Part shown: in pieces, positions 11,180 to 23,492 of the stretch
Position numbering within the stretch: position 1 is the first letter of the stretch
Layout of the letters: each line of letters opens with the position of its first letter
NCBI GenBank assembly: GCA_030737875.1
Contig: CM060922.1
Location: 319,649,456 to 319,713,455 of the forward strand
Direction of reading: 5' to 3'
Length of the DNA: 64,000 bases
DNA from: Allium sativum
Taxonomy: Eukaryota; Streptophyta; Magnoliopsida; Asparagales; Amaryllidaceae
Notes under the pieces: generated by a model
The model's input: only the letters and a program-made list of their open reading frames with translations
Told to the model about the DNA's origin: nothing
Databases searched by the model: none
Position numbers and translations under genes: made by a program

Positions 11180-13189
11180 CTATGCCTTTTCCCTTTTGTT
11201 GAGCAATGGGTTTGGAAGCGGGATGATTCTAGTTTGGAGCTTGTCCTCCTTGCCCCCTGTCCTTTGGGGCAACTTTGTATTCATCCAACTTTCCGGCATG
11301 AAGTAGATTTTCCACAACATCCCCCAGATGGCGACACTCATTCGTAGAGTACCCATAAGTCTTGTGGAACAAGCAGAACTTCCCAGTTTCACGTTCTTTC
11401 TTGGTTGAATCCCTGGGTGGAGGTTTCTTATACTAGACAACGTGATAGGTATCCAAATAGATACTCTCCAAGGTGTCGCTTAGCGGTGTATAATTTTCAA
11501 AAGTCTGTAACTGAGGTCTCTTTCTAGAGTTGTTCCTCCGATTCCTATTTCTTTTGCCACCGTTCCCACCTTGGCAGTCATTTCCCCCATTCTTGTTACC
11601 GACATTTACTTTGACTTTTCCTGCACTATCTCTGGATTGCTTGATAGCAACATTGCTCTGAATGTCTTCCTTGGTAGCTCCATCCGACTTTATCTTTCAA
11701 TTGGCATATATTTCTTCTCATCGTAGACGAATATTTGTGTTCTCATATAACAACACCCTAGTTAATGGCGGCTTTCCTACCAAGTATTCTTCGAACTCAG
11801 TGTCCTTATCAACTCCATCTATCAACGCCATCAGGATGGTCTGTTTATGTGGGTCACTCACTTGAGTGACTGCCAGATTGAATCGAACCAAGCATGATTT
11901 TAGAGTCTCTCCAGGAGCTTGTTTGAGTGCAGACAACTCAATGACACTTTTAGATTTTCGGGAGTGGATTCGAAATTAATTCATGTAACTTTCACTTGAC
12001 TCTTTAAATCTAGAAATCGACCGAGGGAGAAGTTGGGTAAACCACATCAAACGTCTTCAAGATATATTGGAAACGCCTTGCATTTTACAACATCATGAGC
12101 TACCGTGGCGTTCATGTACCATGAATACCTCATCAAATGCTACCTCGGGTTGGTTCTTCAACTATATCGATCCATTATAGGCAAATTAAATCATTTAGGG
12201 AACTGAAAATCCAGGATATCGTTAGTGAAAGGGGTATGGCTACGCTCAATGCCCCAATCTCCGTTGGTGTAACCCCTACTGTCAGCCATAGTTTGGCGTA
12301 CCATTGCTTCCACCTCAGCATTGGTTAGCATTGCCTTAGGGTCTGAACTTCTAGTTCTCCTAATATATCCAGTCCCTATATTAGGTAACGTTCTTCGATC
12401 TCTGACAGCTGTCGAGTTTCCTTGCCTTCTATTGTCTCGGTCATTCACAGGACGAGTAGGCTGAAGGAGTTTCCATTGAGTAGGGTTAGTAATGTCAGGA
12501 TCCTTGGGAAGAACGATCCCTACATCGGTAACAACATTGGTTCTCTCAAACTAGGATCACAAGGTCCCAACGCACGGGCCGCACCCTCGTGAGACCCCAA
12601 TGATCCAAATCTCAATTGCTCAATGTTCTCAGGTCTTTTGTATGGTCTCCTCTGACGCGGATGCCTTTCTTCTGAAGAAGATAAATGGTCTGCAGCTAGA
12701 TGATGAGTCGAAGAAGGTGTCCTTTGCCTGCAAAGCTCGTCTATCTGCCTACTCATGTCCTTTATGTTTTCTTGCATAGCGACACATTCTTGTCTCTGGA
12801 CCTCCAAGGCTTCATTAGTCCTATCCAACATATCGAGCAAGGGTGAGAAATACATGTGTGAGACGGATGCAGAGGCAGAGGGCTGATCATTAGTTGTCGT
12901 GGCTAGCATAGGAGCATTTGTAGTGGCTCGAGTAGAAGTACCAGCCTCAACTGCATCCGTTTCAGAGGAGATGATAGTTGTGCCACCGAGTCAGTTCGAA
13001 GAAGAAACATTAGCCTCGGGCAGGTTTTTGGTTCGATTCGGTGCACCATGCCAAGTTTGGGTCAATGTGTTCCCTCCGTATCGATCCCGAACCATGCCCC
13101 CGCGATCTGGTGATAACAATTGCCTGTTGATCTTCACTCGCCTCATTCTCCCAAGAAGTCTGAGGTTCCTTTCCTTTTCTTGGAGCCAT
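11180..13189 (-). pseudogene. gag: Gag of element T (broken)
   Basis: Capsid protein of the Tat element. The likely start is the ATG at 13189 (MAPRKGKEPQ), near the 5' LTR. Visible pieces in order: a coiled-coil-like stretch LEVQRQECVAMQENIKDMSR (12909-12520), the pre-capsid segment with SHTPFTNDILDFQFPK (to 12191), the capsid stretch LKQAPGETLKSCLVRFNLAV (11936-11718), and the zinc-type motif CLFHKTYGYSTNEC with DVVENLLHAGKLDEY near 11380-11280. Stops near 13010, 12520, 12190 and 11718 and several frame changes break it. The motifs are typical of Tat gag and differ from the knuckles of F. Confidence 0.72.
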
Positions 13190-13329
13190 AAAATCTGAAT
13201 TTCTTGAGATCAATAAACACTTCAAAAACAATGGAAATGCGGACTAACTTCTTCAGAATTGAGAATCCAAACAGTAGAATGATAATCCAGAATGCTGAGA
13301 ATTCCAATTTCTCAGTGAAAGCACCAAAA
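13190..13329 (-). promoter_or_regulatory. Leader and primer-site region of element T
   Basis: Between the 5' LTR and gag. Read on the minus strand, the LTR end CCTAACA is followed by TTTTGGTGCTTTCACTGAG, the position of the tRNA primer site. I cannot assign the tRNA with confidence; it is not the Met-type TGGTATCAGAGC of the other elements here. Confidence 0.45.
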
Positions 13330-14033
13330 TGTTAGGCTAAAAAGTGGTTCTAACTCCCAATTGAATGATAATTCTAAATAAAATGAAATAAAAAGCAGCA
13401 AGAAAACAAGATTTATAGTGGTTCGGCATTAATAAGCCAACGTCCACTTTAAACTTCTCTGATTGATGAGTTGATTACAAATACAATGATGATAGGCCGC
13501 TCAATCTCACTAGTACAATCAATAATCACTTTAAATTCGTAGAACTATACTCAAGGAGTTTGGGTACAATCTGAAATAAATAGAGGAATATCGTTGGTGA
13601 TGATGCTTGAGTGGATAGAGAGCCAAAAGATCCTTGAAAATGGATAATTGTGGTGTATTTATATGTTGGGAACATGGTCGGGTCGGATGCCACGTGGGTC
13701 CCATCCCGCAAATCTCGGGTTCGGGTGCTCTAGGATGATGACAACACACCAACGATGTGTGTGAGTCGGTAGCAACCGCTCCAATCGTGGTATGTAACTG
13801 TCTTGGTGGCTGAAGCGAGTAGAATAGTAGATGGTCGGTTCGAGTCGGATGTTACTTGGCTGAATCGATCCGAGGCTAGTTATCTGGAGTTGGCCACTGG
13901 TTGGTGTGCAGAAGAGAGGGGGTTCGGTTAGGAAGATCTGATCTGAAGGCCTGTCTACTACACCTCTTATCTCGAATACATTCATCAGTTGATCCCTTAG
14001 CTCTACATAGCCTGATTACAAAGCAGGCTAACG
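13330..14033 (-). repeat. Element T 5' LTR
   Basis: Partner of 784-1492, from TGTTAGGC to GGCTAACG (final CA mutated to CG), followed by the TATAT duplication. A TATA box on the minus strand at 13655-13664 (ATATAAATAC) would drive gag-pol leftward. CCACGTGGG at 13690-13698, also in the other LTR, contains the G-box core CACGTG. Confidence 0.88.
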
Positions 14034-14187
14034 TATATGTTCTATTATACTTTATCTCTGCATTGTGAGTTATACGATAGGTTTCTCTTGTACTTGTCTT
14101 ACCTTGATGATCGTCCATAGCTACATGACACACCTTTCAGCTCATTATTCCTCTTGTTAAGTGTGGGAATTATGGGCGGTCATCACA
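14034..14187 (+). mobile_element. Element F 5' LTR, right part
   Basis: Begins with the right TATAT duplication of T (14034-14038), then continues the F LTR interrupted at 783. It ends with CATCACA at 14187, directly before F's primer site. Confidence 0.75.
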
Positions 14188-14203
14188 TTTGATATCATAG
14201 CTC
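14188..14203 (+). other. Element F primer-binding site (decayed)
   Basis: TTTGATATCATAGCT follows the LTR end. Compared with TTTGGTATCAGAGC in elements A and C it has two changes, so it is a mutated initiator-Met tRNA site. Confidence 0.7.
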
Positions 14204-14369
14204 TGGTTATCGATTTTATCCAAAGTCCAAGGACGTAATAACGTATGAGAGAGGTATTTGTAGATTTTTGATGGATGCATACTATATATTAGTGAATAGT
14301 ATAATAGCGCTTGAACTCCATTGTAGTTTATCTCATAAGTGGACTAATCATTCTATTTTTAGAATTAGA

Positions 14370-15330
14370 ATGAGTGGTCGAACATCGAGACATACTGGTA
14401 GGGAGGAGACTATTCCTGGAGGGGGTGATGGCGGTATACCAAATTTCCCAACTATGTTCGAGGCCATGATAGTCGCGACCATGAGGAGGGTACCTGCTCA
14501 GGAGACAACCACAGTAGATGTAGGAGTTCAAGTGCAAGTGCCTATGGTTGTGGACTTAGTGAAGCTATGAAAAGATTTTACTACCCTAGGAGGGAAGCCG
14601 TTTAAGGGGACGCAGCCGATTGTAGAGATTCAAGGGTGGCTTGATACTTGCATTTGGATTTTTGGGGACTTAGGCGTCGACGATGCGACTAAGAGGAAGC
14701 TTGCATCGAGATAGCTACAGGGAAGAGCTATGGATTGGTGGAACTCCATCACTCTGGAGATCTCAGATGATGTAGGATCAATTCCAAGTCAAGTTCGAGA
14801 CAAAGTTCATTTCTACCGTTCAGAAGTCTATTCAGTTCAAGAAGCTCATTGAGCTGAAGCAGAATGGTAGACTGGTGTTGGAGTATGTTTTGGATTTTGA
14901 AGCCTTGCCCAAGTATGCTCATTCATATGTTGAGACCCCTTACCTGAAGAACGAGAAGTTTGTTACGGGCTTGGACAAGTATCTTGGGAATCAACTAGTC
15001 AATCATCTGGATGATATCTACGAGATGATCATTGAGAAAGCTCTGAGGCATGAGAGTTTGTTCTTTAATGAAGAGAATGTTGTTGCAGTTAAGGAAGACC
15101 AGAAACCACAGGAGGTAGGTAATAATAAGAAGAGGAAGCAACAACAACAGAAAGGAAAATATGGTCAAAAGAAGCAGAAAGGCAAAGTGACTTGCTACAA
15201 CTGCCAGCAGAAGGGCCACTATTGCAAAAATTTGAAAGCTGAGAGGAAGTGCTACAACTATGGCAAGCCTAGGCATAACAAGAAGGATTGCCCAGAACTA
15301 GCTAAGGGAAAGCAGATTGTGAAAGCTTAT
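14370..15330 (+). pseudogene. gag: Gag of element F (broken)
   Basis: Capsid/nucleocapsid polyprotein of the Tekay-like element. The likely start is the ATG at 14370 (MSGRTSRHTGREE). A stop at 14568-14570 follows DLVKL. The capsid core continues with GGKPFKGTQPIVEIQGWLD and RAMDWWNSIT, then a frameshift near 14780, then FETKFIS and LIELKQNGRLVLEYVLDFEAL. The end is basic (KKRKQQQQKG) with two zinc knuckles, CYNCQQKGHYCKNL and CYNYGKPRHNKKDC. Each knuckle lacks one Cys (last Cys to Leu; second Cys to Tyr). It runs without a break into the protease. Confidence 0.78.
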
Positions 15331-15960
15331 GCTTTAGAAGATGTGCCATCTTCTTCGAGGGTTCGCACAGTGGAGGAGAAAGGGAAGAGTGTCGTCGTTC
15401 AAGGTAATCATTCCATTAGAGATGTTTCAGTTCATGTGTTGTTTGATACTGGAGTATCACATTCTTTCATATGTAATGAACTTGTGTGTCGCTTGGGTTT
15501 GGAACCCGACATTTGTGATAGACCTTTTGTTGTGACTAATCCAGTTGGGGGTTCGTTCAGTTTGTGTATGATTTTTTGTGGTCTACTGCTGTCGAGTCAT
15601 GGTTGCTCCTTTGTGTGTGATTGCTTTGTTTTGAACGTCACTGGGTTTAGGATCATTTTGGGTACGGACTGACTTAAGAGGTATGCGCCAAAAGTGGACT
15701 GCGAGAAGCTCAAGGTGACAATCGGGAATGTGGAAGGGCGAACGGTTGTGATTCGATGTAAGCCCGAAGATGGTGTCTTTGTAAGATATTTATATTCGCT
15801 TGTGATTCCAAGGGAAGACTTGTCATCTGAGCCAATCGCTAGTGAGTTCGAAGATGTCTTTGAAGAGGTCAAAGGGTTGCTGCCGCATCATGAGATTGAG
15901 TTTAGAATCGATTTGGTCGAGCGTGCAAAACCTATCGTCACACCTCTTAGGCAAATGGAG
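15331..15960 (+). pseudogene. pol: Protease region of element F
   Basis: Continues the gag frame. The aspartic-protease site reads VLFDTGVSHSFI with DTG at 15445-15453, intact. CDRPFVVTNPVGG and FRIILGTD follow; the usual Trp after GTD is a TGA stop at 15670-15672. The linker to RT (APKVDCEKLKVTI, SEFEDVFEEVKGLLPHHEIEF) carries on in the same frame to a stop at 15970. So the active site survives but the polyprotein is cut. Confidence 0.75.
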
Positions 15961-16560
15961 CCTAAGGAATAGAAAGAGTTAGAGGTTCACGTATGTGATC
16001 TTTTGAGAAAACGATTCATTCGGGAAAGTGTGTCCAAATGGGGTGCACCAGTTGTGTTTGCAACCAAGGCTAATGGGTCTTTGAGATTGTGTGTGTATTA
16101 TCGTGAGCTGAACAAGGTGACCAAGAAAAACAAGTATCCGTTGTCGAGGATAGATGACATGTTCGATCAGCTTCACAAGGCCAAGGTGTTTTCACAGATG
16201 GATTTAGCAATGGGATTTCAGTAGTTGAGAGTGCCGAAGGATAGTGTGTCGAAGACAGCTTTTAGGACACCATCCCGTTTCTTCGAATGGTTGGTGATGC
16301 CATTTGGCTTGACTAACGCGCCAGTGTATTTCATGGATCTTATTAATAGGGTGTTCAGAGATTAGTTGAACAAATTCGTGCTTGTGCTCGTGGACGATAT
16401 TCCGGTTTTCTCTCGGAATGAGGAAGAGCATAAGACGCACTTGTGAGTTGTTTTGGAAATCTTGCGAAAGCATCAACTATAGGCTAAGTTTTCTAAGTGT
16501 CACTTCTGGAAGAGTGAAGTGAGGTTCTTAGGCCATGTTGTTTCTGGAAATGGTATAGCG
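15961..16560 (+). pseudogene. pol: Reverse transcriptase of element F
   Basis: RT core with [45 protein letters not shown], the first catalytic Asp in [31 protein letters not shown], and LVLVDDIPVFS, where the family's YIDD box reads LVDD at 16387-16398. Stops at 16222, 16363 and 16444, among others, interrupt the frame without shifting it. Ty3/gypsy chromovirus type. Confidence 0.8.
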
Positions 16561-17115
16561 GTTGACCTAGCTAAGGTGGCAGCAATACAGGACTGGGAAA
16601 GACTTAAGAATGCGATAGATGTTCGGCGTTTTCTTGGGTTGGCGGGATATTATCGTCATTTTATGAAGGATTTCTCTAAGATAGCTGCACCATTAACAGA
16701 ATTAATGAAGAAGAATCAATTGTTCACATGGGATGTGAAGTGTGAGCAAGATTTTGGAATCCTGAAAGAGAGGCTAACGAGTGCTCTTGTTTTGATGATT
16801 CCAAGTGGGAATGAAGAGATGGTTGTATACACTAATGCATGAGGTACTGGGATTGGAGCAGTGCTGATGTAGATGTCAGAGTTGTGGCCTACGCGAGTCG
16901 ATAGCTAAAGCCACACTAAAGGAATTATCTGACTCATGATTTGGAGTTGGCAGCGATCGTGTTTGCTTTGAAGATGTGGAGACATTACCTATTGGGATTT
17001 CGATTTGAGTTGTTTACAAATCACAAGTCATTGAAATATATATTCTTCCAAAAGGATTTGAATCTATACTCCTTGTAAAGGTAACGCAGTGCGTGGCAGA
17101 TGCGTTAAGTCGAAG
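16561..17115 (+). pseudogene. pol: RNase H region of element F (partly deleted)
   Basis: Same frame as RT. It starts with the connection stretch [25 protein letters not shown] and [19 protein letters not shown], then VVYTNA and GTGIGAVLM (stops at 16840 and 16870), then [18 protein letters not shown]. After KDLN near 17060 the sequence jumps to VADALSRRH, so the end of RNase H is deleted in between. This supports long inactivity. Confidence 0.7.
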
Positions 17116-17269
17116 ACACGCAAGTTTTGGAGCAATGTTTTCGAAATAGAGGCACCTCGAGTACTTGGCAGGATTTAATTTCAGACCACGGTGTGAGTTG
17201 GAACCTGAAATATTGGAAAGCTTATCGATATGACCTACTCTCATCAAAAGGATTGGCGAAAGCCAAAAC

Positions 17270-18040
17270 GTGAACGCTTGTAGAGATTATCCAGAAGTTA
17301 GAACCAGAGGATAAGGAATTCGAAGTTGATCGAGAGGGTTGGCTTCGAAAGAAAGGATGACTGGTTGCTCCTGATGTTGATGGATTGAGGGATGAGATTC
17401 TGAGGGAATGTCATATCTCAAGATTGATTATTCATCCTGGTGGTAATAAGATGTATCAGGACATGAAGCAAGCCTACAACTGGAGATAGATTGATACTTA
17501 GACAAGAAATGATAAGAGAAATATCAAATTGTATTGAGATCGTTCAGCAACAAAGGACTCCCAAGATCGTCAGAAGAGTTACGCTGATAAGCGTCGTAAG
17601 GATTTGGAATTCGATGTTGGCGATATGGTTTTCGTAAACGTTTCTCCTTTGAAGATTGTTGTTCGGTTCGAAAGTAAAGGAAAGTAAGATCCAAGGTCCG
17701 TTGGACCATTTCCGATAGTCGAGCGAATTGGAAAGCTCACGTATAGAATGGATTTACCCAAGAAGATGTCGAGTGTGCACAATGTGTTTCATGTGTCTTT
17801 TCTATGGAAGTGTGTGCACGATTCGAATGCTGTGGTATCTTCGGAACAATACAAAGACCTAGAAGTCGAGTCCGTAGTTATGAAACCTCGTAAGCTGCTT
17901 CGCGTTGTGGGGAATGACACGAAATAGCTTAGGAGGAAGATGGTTAAGCTAGTCAAGATGCAATGGAGTGAGGATGATGATAATCGTACATGGGAAACGG
18001 AAGAGCGTATAAATACGATCCATCCAGAACTCTTCGTTGG
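17270..18040 (+). pseudogene. pol: Integrase remnant with chromodomain, core deleted
   Basis: The N-terminal zinc region is visible (LRDEILRECHISRLIIHPGGNKMYQDMKQAYNW, 17390-17490). Directly after, near 17510-17550, come RQKSYADKRRKDLEFDVGDMVF and VGPFPIVERIGKLTYRMDLP from the C-terminal domain. The whole DDE catalytic core is therefore missing. The tail has MSSVHNVFHVSFLWKCV and the chromodomain piece LVKMQWSEDDDNRTWETEERI with HPELF near 17945-18035. An integrase with this end places F in the chromoviruses, best in the Tekay/Del group. Confidence 0.8.
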
Positions 18041-18216
18041 TATGACCCATAAATGTCATGTCACCTTACACCATTGTATCTTATACTATTATTCATTAGA
18101 ATTCTGCATGCTAGGTTAAGGCTATGGATGCATGGCTTGATGGATGCTAGTTTGGACGATAGATTGGCTATTCATGGATGATAGGCATGCTGAATGGTTT
18201 TGGTTGCTTGGGATTT

Positions 18217-18244
18217 TGGGGGCGAAATTCCTAAGGGGGGAGAA
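18217..18244 (+). other. Element F polypurine tract and leader
   Basis: GGGGGCGAAATTCCTAAGGG and the following G-run up to GAGAA lie just before the LTR start at 18245. The leader pattern (G-rich, CGAAATTC, TTAAGGGGGG) recurs before the 3' LTRs of elements A, B and E. Confidence 0.75.
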
Positions 18245-20215
18245 TATAACAACCCGCATTTTACATACCAAAGGATCATAAAATATTTTTATTTAATTCC
18301 CAGAGGGTCGGATCATTCTCATATTTTGATATGTTGGTTATGGGGATGTGAGACATGTCCATAATTTTTATCAGTTTTAGTTGTGATTATTTCCCCCCTG
18401 TCAGTTTTGTACAGGGAATAACTTTTGACTAGGATCGAATCAAGTGCTGAGATCAATTTCATTGGAAAGGAAATGGTTTTGCCAATTCCATAGAGTGGTC
18501 ACATTAAAGATTTGGTCCAGATGTTTGGGAGGATTCGTTGTTTTCATGTTACACAATTTCAGGATAGACTAATTAGTCATTAGTGGGCTGAATAGTGAGG
18601 CCCATTAAGGCTAGGGGCTATTGGCTACAAATAGAGGGGCATAGGTAAGGAGAATAGTTTAGGTTTTTCATTCTCTCGTTTGGTTGGGCTTGTGATTCTC
18701 CTTGCTCAATCAAATACATATCCACTCCATTAAATTCTAAGGTATACATAAGAAGATTGAACATCTACATCAATGAAGGCTAGATCGCATCAAGATGATT
18801 GATTTGAAGGCCAATTCTTCACCGTTCTTCGCTGTTCGGATTAGAGAATCATTGATTTAAATCTATTTTGTGGATTTGGTGAGTGATAAGCATCTCTCAC
18901 ACGAATTCATTCGAATATTTGGGTTGTTTGATCTTACTTTCATCATTTCAAGTTGTTTTCACCTTAATCTACATCATGGTAAGTATGTTTCCATTCGAAT
19001 CACCATATAATCTAGTCTAGCGACTTAAATCGATAAATTTATATGTTAGTTTATGTGTTTATGCAAATTTAGATCCATTTGTTAATTCATTCATTGTTTA
19101 TATGATGATTTATTGTTGTGCTAATGTGTGTTGATGATTGCTATTGATTTTGATTTGAAAATTGGTCGATTTTGGATGAGTTGCGTGTGTGGACGATCAT
19201 TGTTGAAGCATTGATGGAAGGATCGTTCGGAAGCATGGCATGAAGCTCGGGTCGCCATGTCTTGTTGCGCAAGAAAGGATAATTGAAGTTAGGTCATTTG
19301 AAGTTAAGTCGTTCGACTATGGTGAAGTTAGGTCGTTCATCCATGGTGAACTTGGGTCGTTTGCAGACCCTGTTGATGGATTAGGTCGTTTAAGTTTTGG
19401 TCGGGTCGTCGATGATGTGGCAAGAATTGATCGAACTCGGTATGAGAAGCTTGGGTCGGGTCGTTGGTGGCTTCGTGTCGTTCAAGACCTGATGAGTTGG
19501 GTTGTTCAATGCCTGTTGACCCGGGTCGTCCAAGTTCGGTCATCCAAGTCAGATCGTCCATGTTGGGTTGGGTCATCCAAGTTGGGTCAAGTCGCTTAGA
19601 GTTTGGTCGGGTCAAGACAGCGTTCGATGGATTGGTGACAGTGGCTTGCAGCGCTTCAGTGGGTCCCTATGATTAATGAGATGTCATGGGAGCATACTAA
19701 TGGGTCGTGGAACGACCCAGTAATGGTTGCAATATTTGTGATGTGCTTTGGATTATGACTTATGGTAAAATATGAAACGCTATAGAAAAGAAGGGTGAAA
19801 CGCTGTGTATCGACTATCGACCAAAAAAATGTTTGGTATTGGTTTGATGATGGTTGCGACTTCAACGTTAGTTCAAGATGGAATGTTCGAAGTATTCATT
19901 GATCGATGAAATGCAACGAATGTGAAGACGACTCAAAACGATTTCAGCTTGTGTATAATGGTTGCTCAAGATGATTTGAGCTTATGAATGGTTGCCAATG
20001 ATGGCTAGAGATATTGTAGGCATTGTCGTAGGTTCTAGCGGACTCAAAGCAAGGGTATAATAGGCACGCCTAAAAGACCAGTTGAATGGTCGAGTACCCT
20101 GGGCAGTCACGATGGGACTAGAGATAAGAGACACGATGGCGTATGGTTTTTTTTGCTAGAACCAGGGTTACCATTAACCCTTGACAAATGGCATGTTGTA
20201 GTCAGTCATACGATT
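18245..20215 (+). repeat. Element F 3' LTR (truncated)
   Basis: Starts TATAACAACCCGC (TGTAACAACCC with one change) after the polypurine tract. Its end part, 20138-20215, matches 1-77. It is cut at 20215, where unrelated sequence TGTTGGAGAATG begins; the missing ~0.85 kb is represented by 78-783 plus 14039-14187. It contains a GGTCG-rich tract at 19290-19620. The reading frames at 19240-19615 only reflect that tract. Confidence 0.75.
19290..19620. repeat. Degenerate GGTCGT-type repeats
   Basis: The words GTCGTTC, GGTCGTT, GGTCGTC and GGGTCGT recur every 15-40 bases, mixed with GAAGTTAGG and CAAGTTGGG. It looks like a decayed minisatellite within the F LTR. Confidence 0.6.
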
Positions 20216-20584
20216 TGTTGGAGAATGAAATTTTGATAACAACAACCTTGTTTCAATCATTATCATTATTGATTATAAATTATATACTAACACTTTTATC
20301 CAGAATATAATACGTATATGTAGGATTTATATGCAGGTAATAAATATTGAAGACTGTACAGTTTTAGAGATTCAAAATATTAAGGAATACAAGACTCATG
20401 AGTATCAAGATAACCAAGATTTCAAGAGCTCAAGATTATCAAGTAATAGAGTCTAGTATATATGTAAAACTCGGGTTAGCACTTTCAAATCAATTGAAAT
20501 TCTGTTTTCAAATTGATTTCAAAATTATTTCGACTCCTTTTCTAAAATGATTTCAAATTATTAATATTTTTCTTATGATTTCAC

Positions 20585-20616
<32 letters not shown>

Positions 20617-22157
20617 TTATAGTTTACAAAGTTTTATAATATATGCATGTATGTGTTCATAATATATGTTTTTATGGTCTTATATTAATGGTTACGCCTG
20701 GTTTAACCAGAAAACATTCATCGCCTTAGGCCTTTACGGCCCTGCGAATTTCGCTATGCAACCAAGTTCAAAGGAAAACTCATGAGTATTACGTCTGGAC
20801 AATCACTATCAAAGAAATATCAACAAGAGTTCCTAACGTATGACCTCAATTTTTAATGGAAGGTACTTCCCATATCTTCAATTTGAAATCATATGATACT
20901 ATATATTATAGTATTCATTTCACTCCACATATAACGTACATATATAAAGCTTCATTTACATAAGATTTATCAAATCATATTTCAACAAGTCATTCTTGTA
21001 CAAATTCCATTATATATAAGATTTCATTTCATATCAATTACCTTTCGAATCAATAATTTCGAATTCACTGCATTCTTATATAAATTTTTCATATATATAA
21101 GTTTCAAAAACTTTTATATCAATATCCAAAAATTGAAGATTCTCAAAATTCCATTTCAATACCAATTTAGTTTGATTTCTTAATCGATTCAGATATTTAA
21201 TATCATTTCAAATTAAGATTTACAAATCAATTCATCATCAAAACTTCAAATTCAATTTATATTAAATGTTCAAGAATATCATTTTTCAACTAAATCTTTA
21301 CATTCAATCGTCTTGGACTTAAATTACTCGAATCGAAAATATATTTTTATCTTCAAAAGTTAAATTAAAATAGTTTCAATAAAATAATAGCTTGATATAA
21401 AATAGTTTGAGTTAAAATAAATAAGTTTTGGTATAAAATAGTTTAAATAAACTAAATAGGTTTACGATAGAATGGTTGAATAAGATAGCTAAGTTTATAT
21501 TCAAAACAGTTTAAATAAAGTAAATAAATTATATTTTATAGTTTAGGAAAAATTGTAAAGCAAAAATACAAATTTCAATAGATAATTCAATCCAATTCAA
21601 TTTATCTGAAATTCCAATGCTAATTCACCTTTGATTTCATAGTATGATTTCAATAATCATTTCTCAAATCGAACATTATTCACAAAAGATAAACTCTTTT
21701 AAAAGCTTCTGAAATTAGCTTATAATTCACACGCATGAATTTGTACAAAATAACCTTCTCAAAATATTTCTTGATCAAATATTTCTAACACATTTGTATA
21801 AGTTGGATTCAACGTATTTCAAAACAATTAAGAAATCTATTTTAGTCGATTTCAATTATCTTTGACATCTCATTTTCAAAATTTCCATTAACACAGTATA
21901 AAATCAATACTTCAAAATTCAGTTGTCAATTATTGTCATAATTCAAAGTTCAAATACTCGTTTCAAATCCAAATCTATTTCAATAATCCATCTTTATTTT
22001 AGACTTTTTCCGATGCACGGTAAACGAAAGGGTGCAAGGATACGAATTGGGCAGTTACGAAAGCTCAAGCATGAAAAAAACAAAGGTGAGCAGGTCAAAC
22101 AACAACAAGTAAAGGTAAGCGAACGAATCAAAATTAACAAAGGAACTATCTATTTTA
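20216..22157. mobile_element. Unresolved AT-rich sequence with Copia-like LTR start (G)
   Basis: Begins TGTTGGAGAATGAAATTTTGATAAC, resembling the start of many plant Copia LTRs, exactly where F's LTR is cut. I find no matching end, primer site or coding motif. A (TA)n(TG)n microsatellite lies at 20589-20617. Beyond 20870 the sequence is AT-rich with many TTTCAAA and ATAGTTTAAATAA words, resembling LTR filler of the other elements. The reading frame at 21923-22192 shows no known motif. Probably several old fragments. Confidence 0.35.
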
Positions 22158-23367
22158 TTAACGACCCGCAAATCAATACTTATTTGAGCTGACTAAATAC
22201 AACTCACGTCCAACCCAAATTGCATGAAAATACGAATCATTAATAGAAAGAAGTTAGAGGATGAGAAGTAGAAAGATGGAAAACTAGAATAGATGACATA
22301 GATAGAAGATAGAACTACACAAAAATAAAAAATCTCACAATCGCAGCGGAATAAAATATAATGTATAAATAATCACTTTGAAATACATACATACATCACC
22401 AGAGTACATCACATATACTATACAGTAGAATAAAACTCTAAATATCTAGCACTGAAGCCTCCCCTGCATGCTCCTTCAGATAAATTTGTAAAATCCTGAA
22501 CTACTTGACTGCCCATACAAATTTGGGCACCCAAGAGTTTAGGGAAAACATAGAAAAATAAACTCTGGGTCAGTCATGGGACTATTATGAATAAAACAGC
22601 TTAATTAATAAAGGATATCTCATAAGACCACGCCATATAACGCGGAATGGGTTTTTCCCTTATGAGACTCCAAAATATTTGGTCTAACTTTTAAAAACCT
22701 TTTCGAAAGAAAAGATAATCTTAAGACCAATCCACGCATAAACACGGATGGTTTCTACCTTACGATAACCCAAACATTTTATATCAAAACTCTTTTGATA
22801 TTATAATAGTGTCTATCAAATCACAAATAAATAATCATCTAGCAGAACGCTTACATCTCACGCTCTACATACATAGTATACAATCAAAACCGCGAGCGCT
22901 TATTGGATAATGAATTTCCAACTATGACAAGGTATGGAACCACCTTCGGATATTGTATCTCTAGAGGGGAATACACTGGATTCAATAAGAACATCTTGTA
23001 ACCCGGCCACTATATGACCGACCACTCATATCGCTTGAGTGTATTGAATATATTGTCACCAATGGTTGGGAGCTACCCACCGTTTCCTGAAAAGGACAGC
23101 ATTGCTACTAGGATTTCAATAGGTTATGCCTACTAGTTTAACAAGATCGTATAACCCCAACAGGTTAAGTTTGTCAGGTTTATATGTATAACCCGCCCCC
23201 ACATATTTAACAAGATTAACTTAACCCACCCATTGATTTAAGCAAACTTACTTAACCCATACTCAAGTTAACAAGTTCATGTAATCCTTATGAACTCAAA
23301 TAGGTTAAGTATTATAAGTTCATCACCATTCATTCATTTATGGTTATAATGCGCTAGACCTCCCACA

Positions 23368-23440
23368 TTAAGTCTACCACTTGTGAATGCTGGATATGCC
23401 AGTTGGGTCCGGGTAGACTTCTTACACAAGTCGGACTTAA
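23368..23440 (-). other. Two-tier stem-loop unit D1
   Basis: Outer arms TTAAGTC (23368-23374) and GACTTAA (23434-23440) pair perfectly. Inner arms ACTTGTG (23379-23385) and CACAAGT (23425-23431) also pair perfectly. On the minus strand the loop contains TACCCGGACCC, as in the C units. Confidence 0.75.
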
Positions 23441-23492
23441 CCTCGTGTATTAGCGTCGTCACGTGTATGTTTATGCACTTAGAACCTTCATA

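Larger units (their letters stand above)
784..14033 (-). mobile_element. Element T: Tat-lineage Ty3/gypsy retrotransposon with antisense gene
   Basis: Complete 13.25-kb element on the minus strand, inserted in the 5' LTR of F. It has paired ~0.7-kb LTRs (784-1492 and 13330-14033) and TATAT duplications. In its own direction the order is 5' LTR (right), gag, protease, RT, RNase H, integrase, a ~1-kb spacer, a gene on the opposite strand, polypurine tract, 3' LTR (left). This order, integrase last with an extra antisense ORF before the 3' LTR, is typical of the Tat/Retand/Grande group. Every coding part has stops or frameshifts. By eye the LTRs differ at very roughly one base in ten, so it is old. 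Confidence 0.88.

Noticed and set aside
21923..22192. Frame with basic stretch GKRKGARIRIGQLRKLKHEKNK
   Set aside because: Short, AT-rich surroundings and no recognisable domain; the frame runs into the D LTR boundary.
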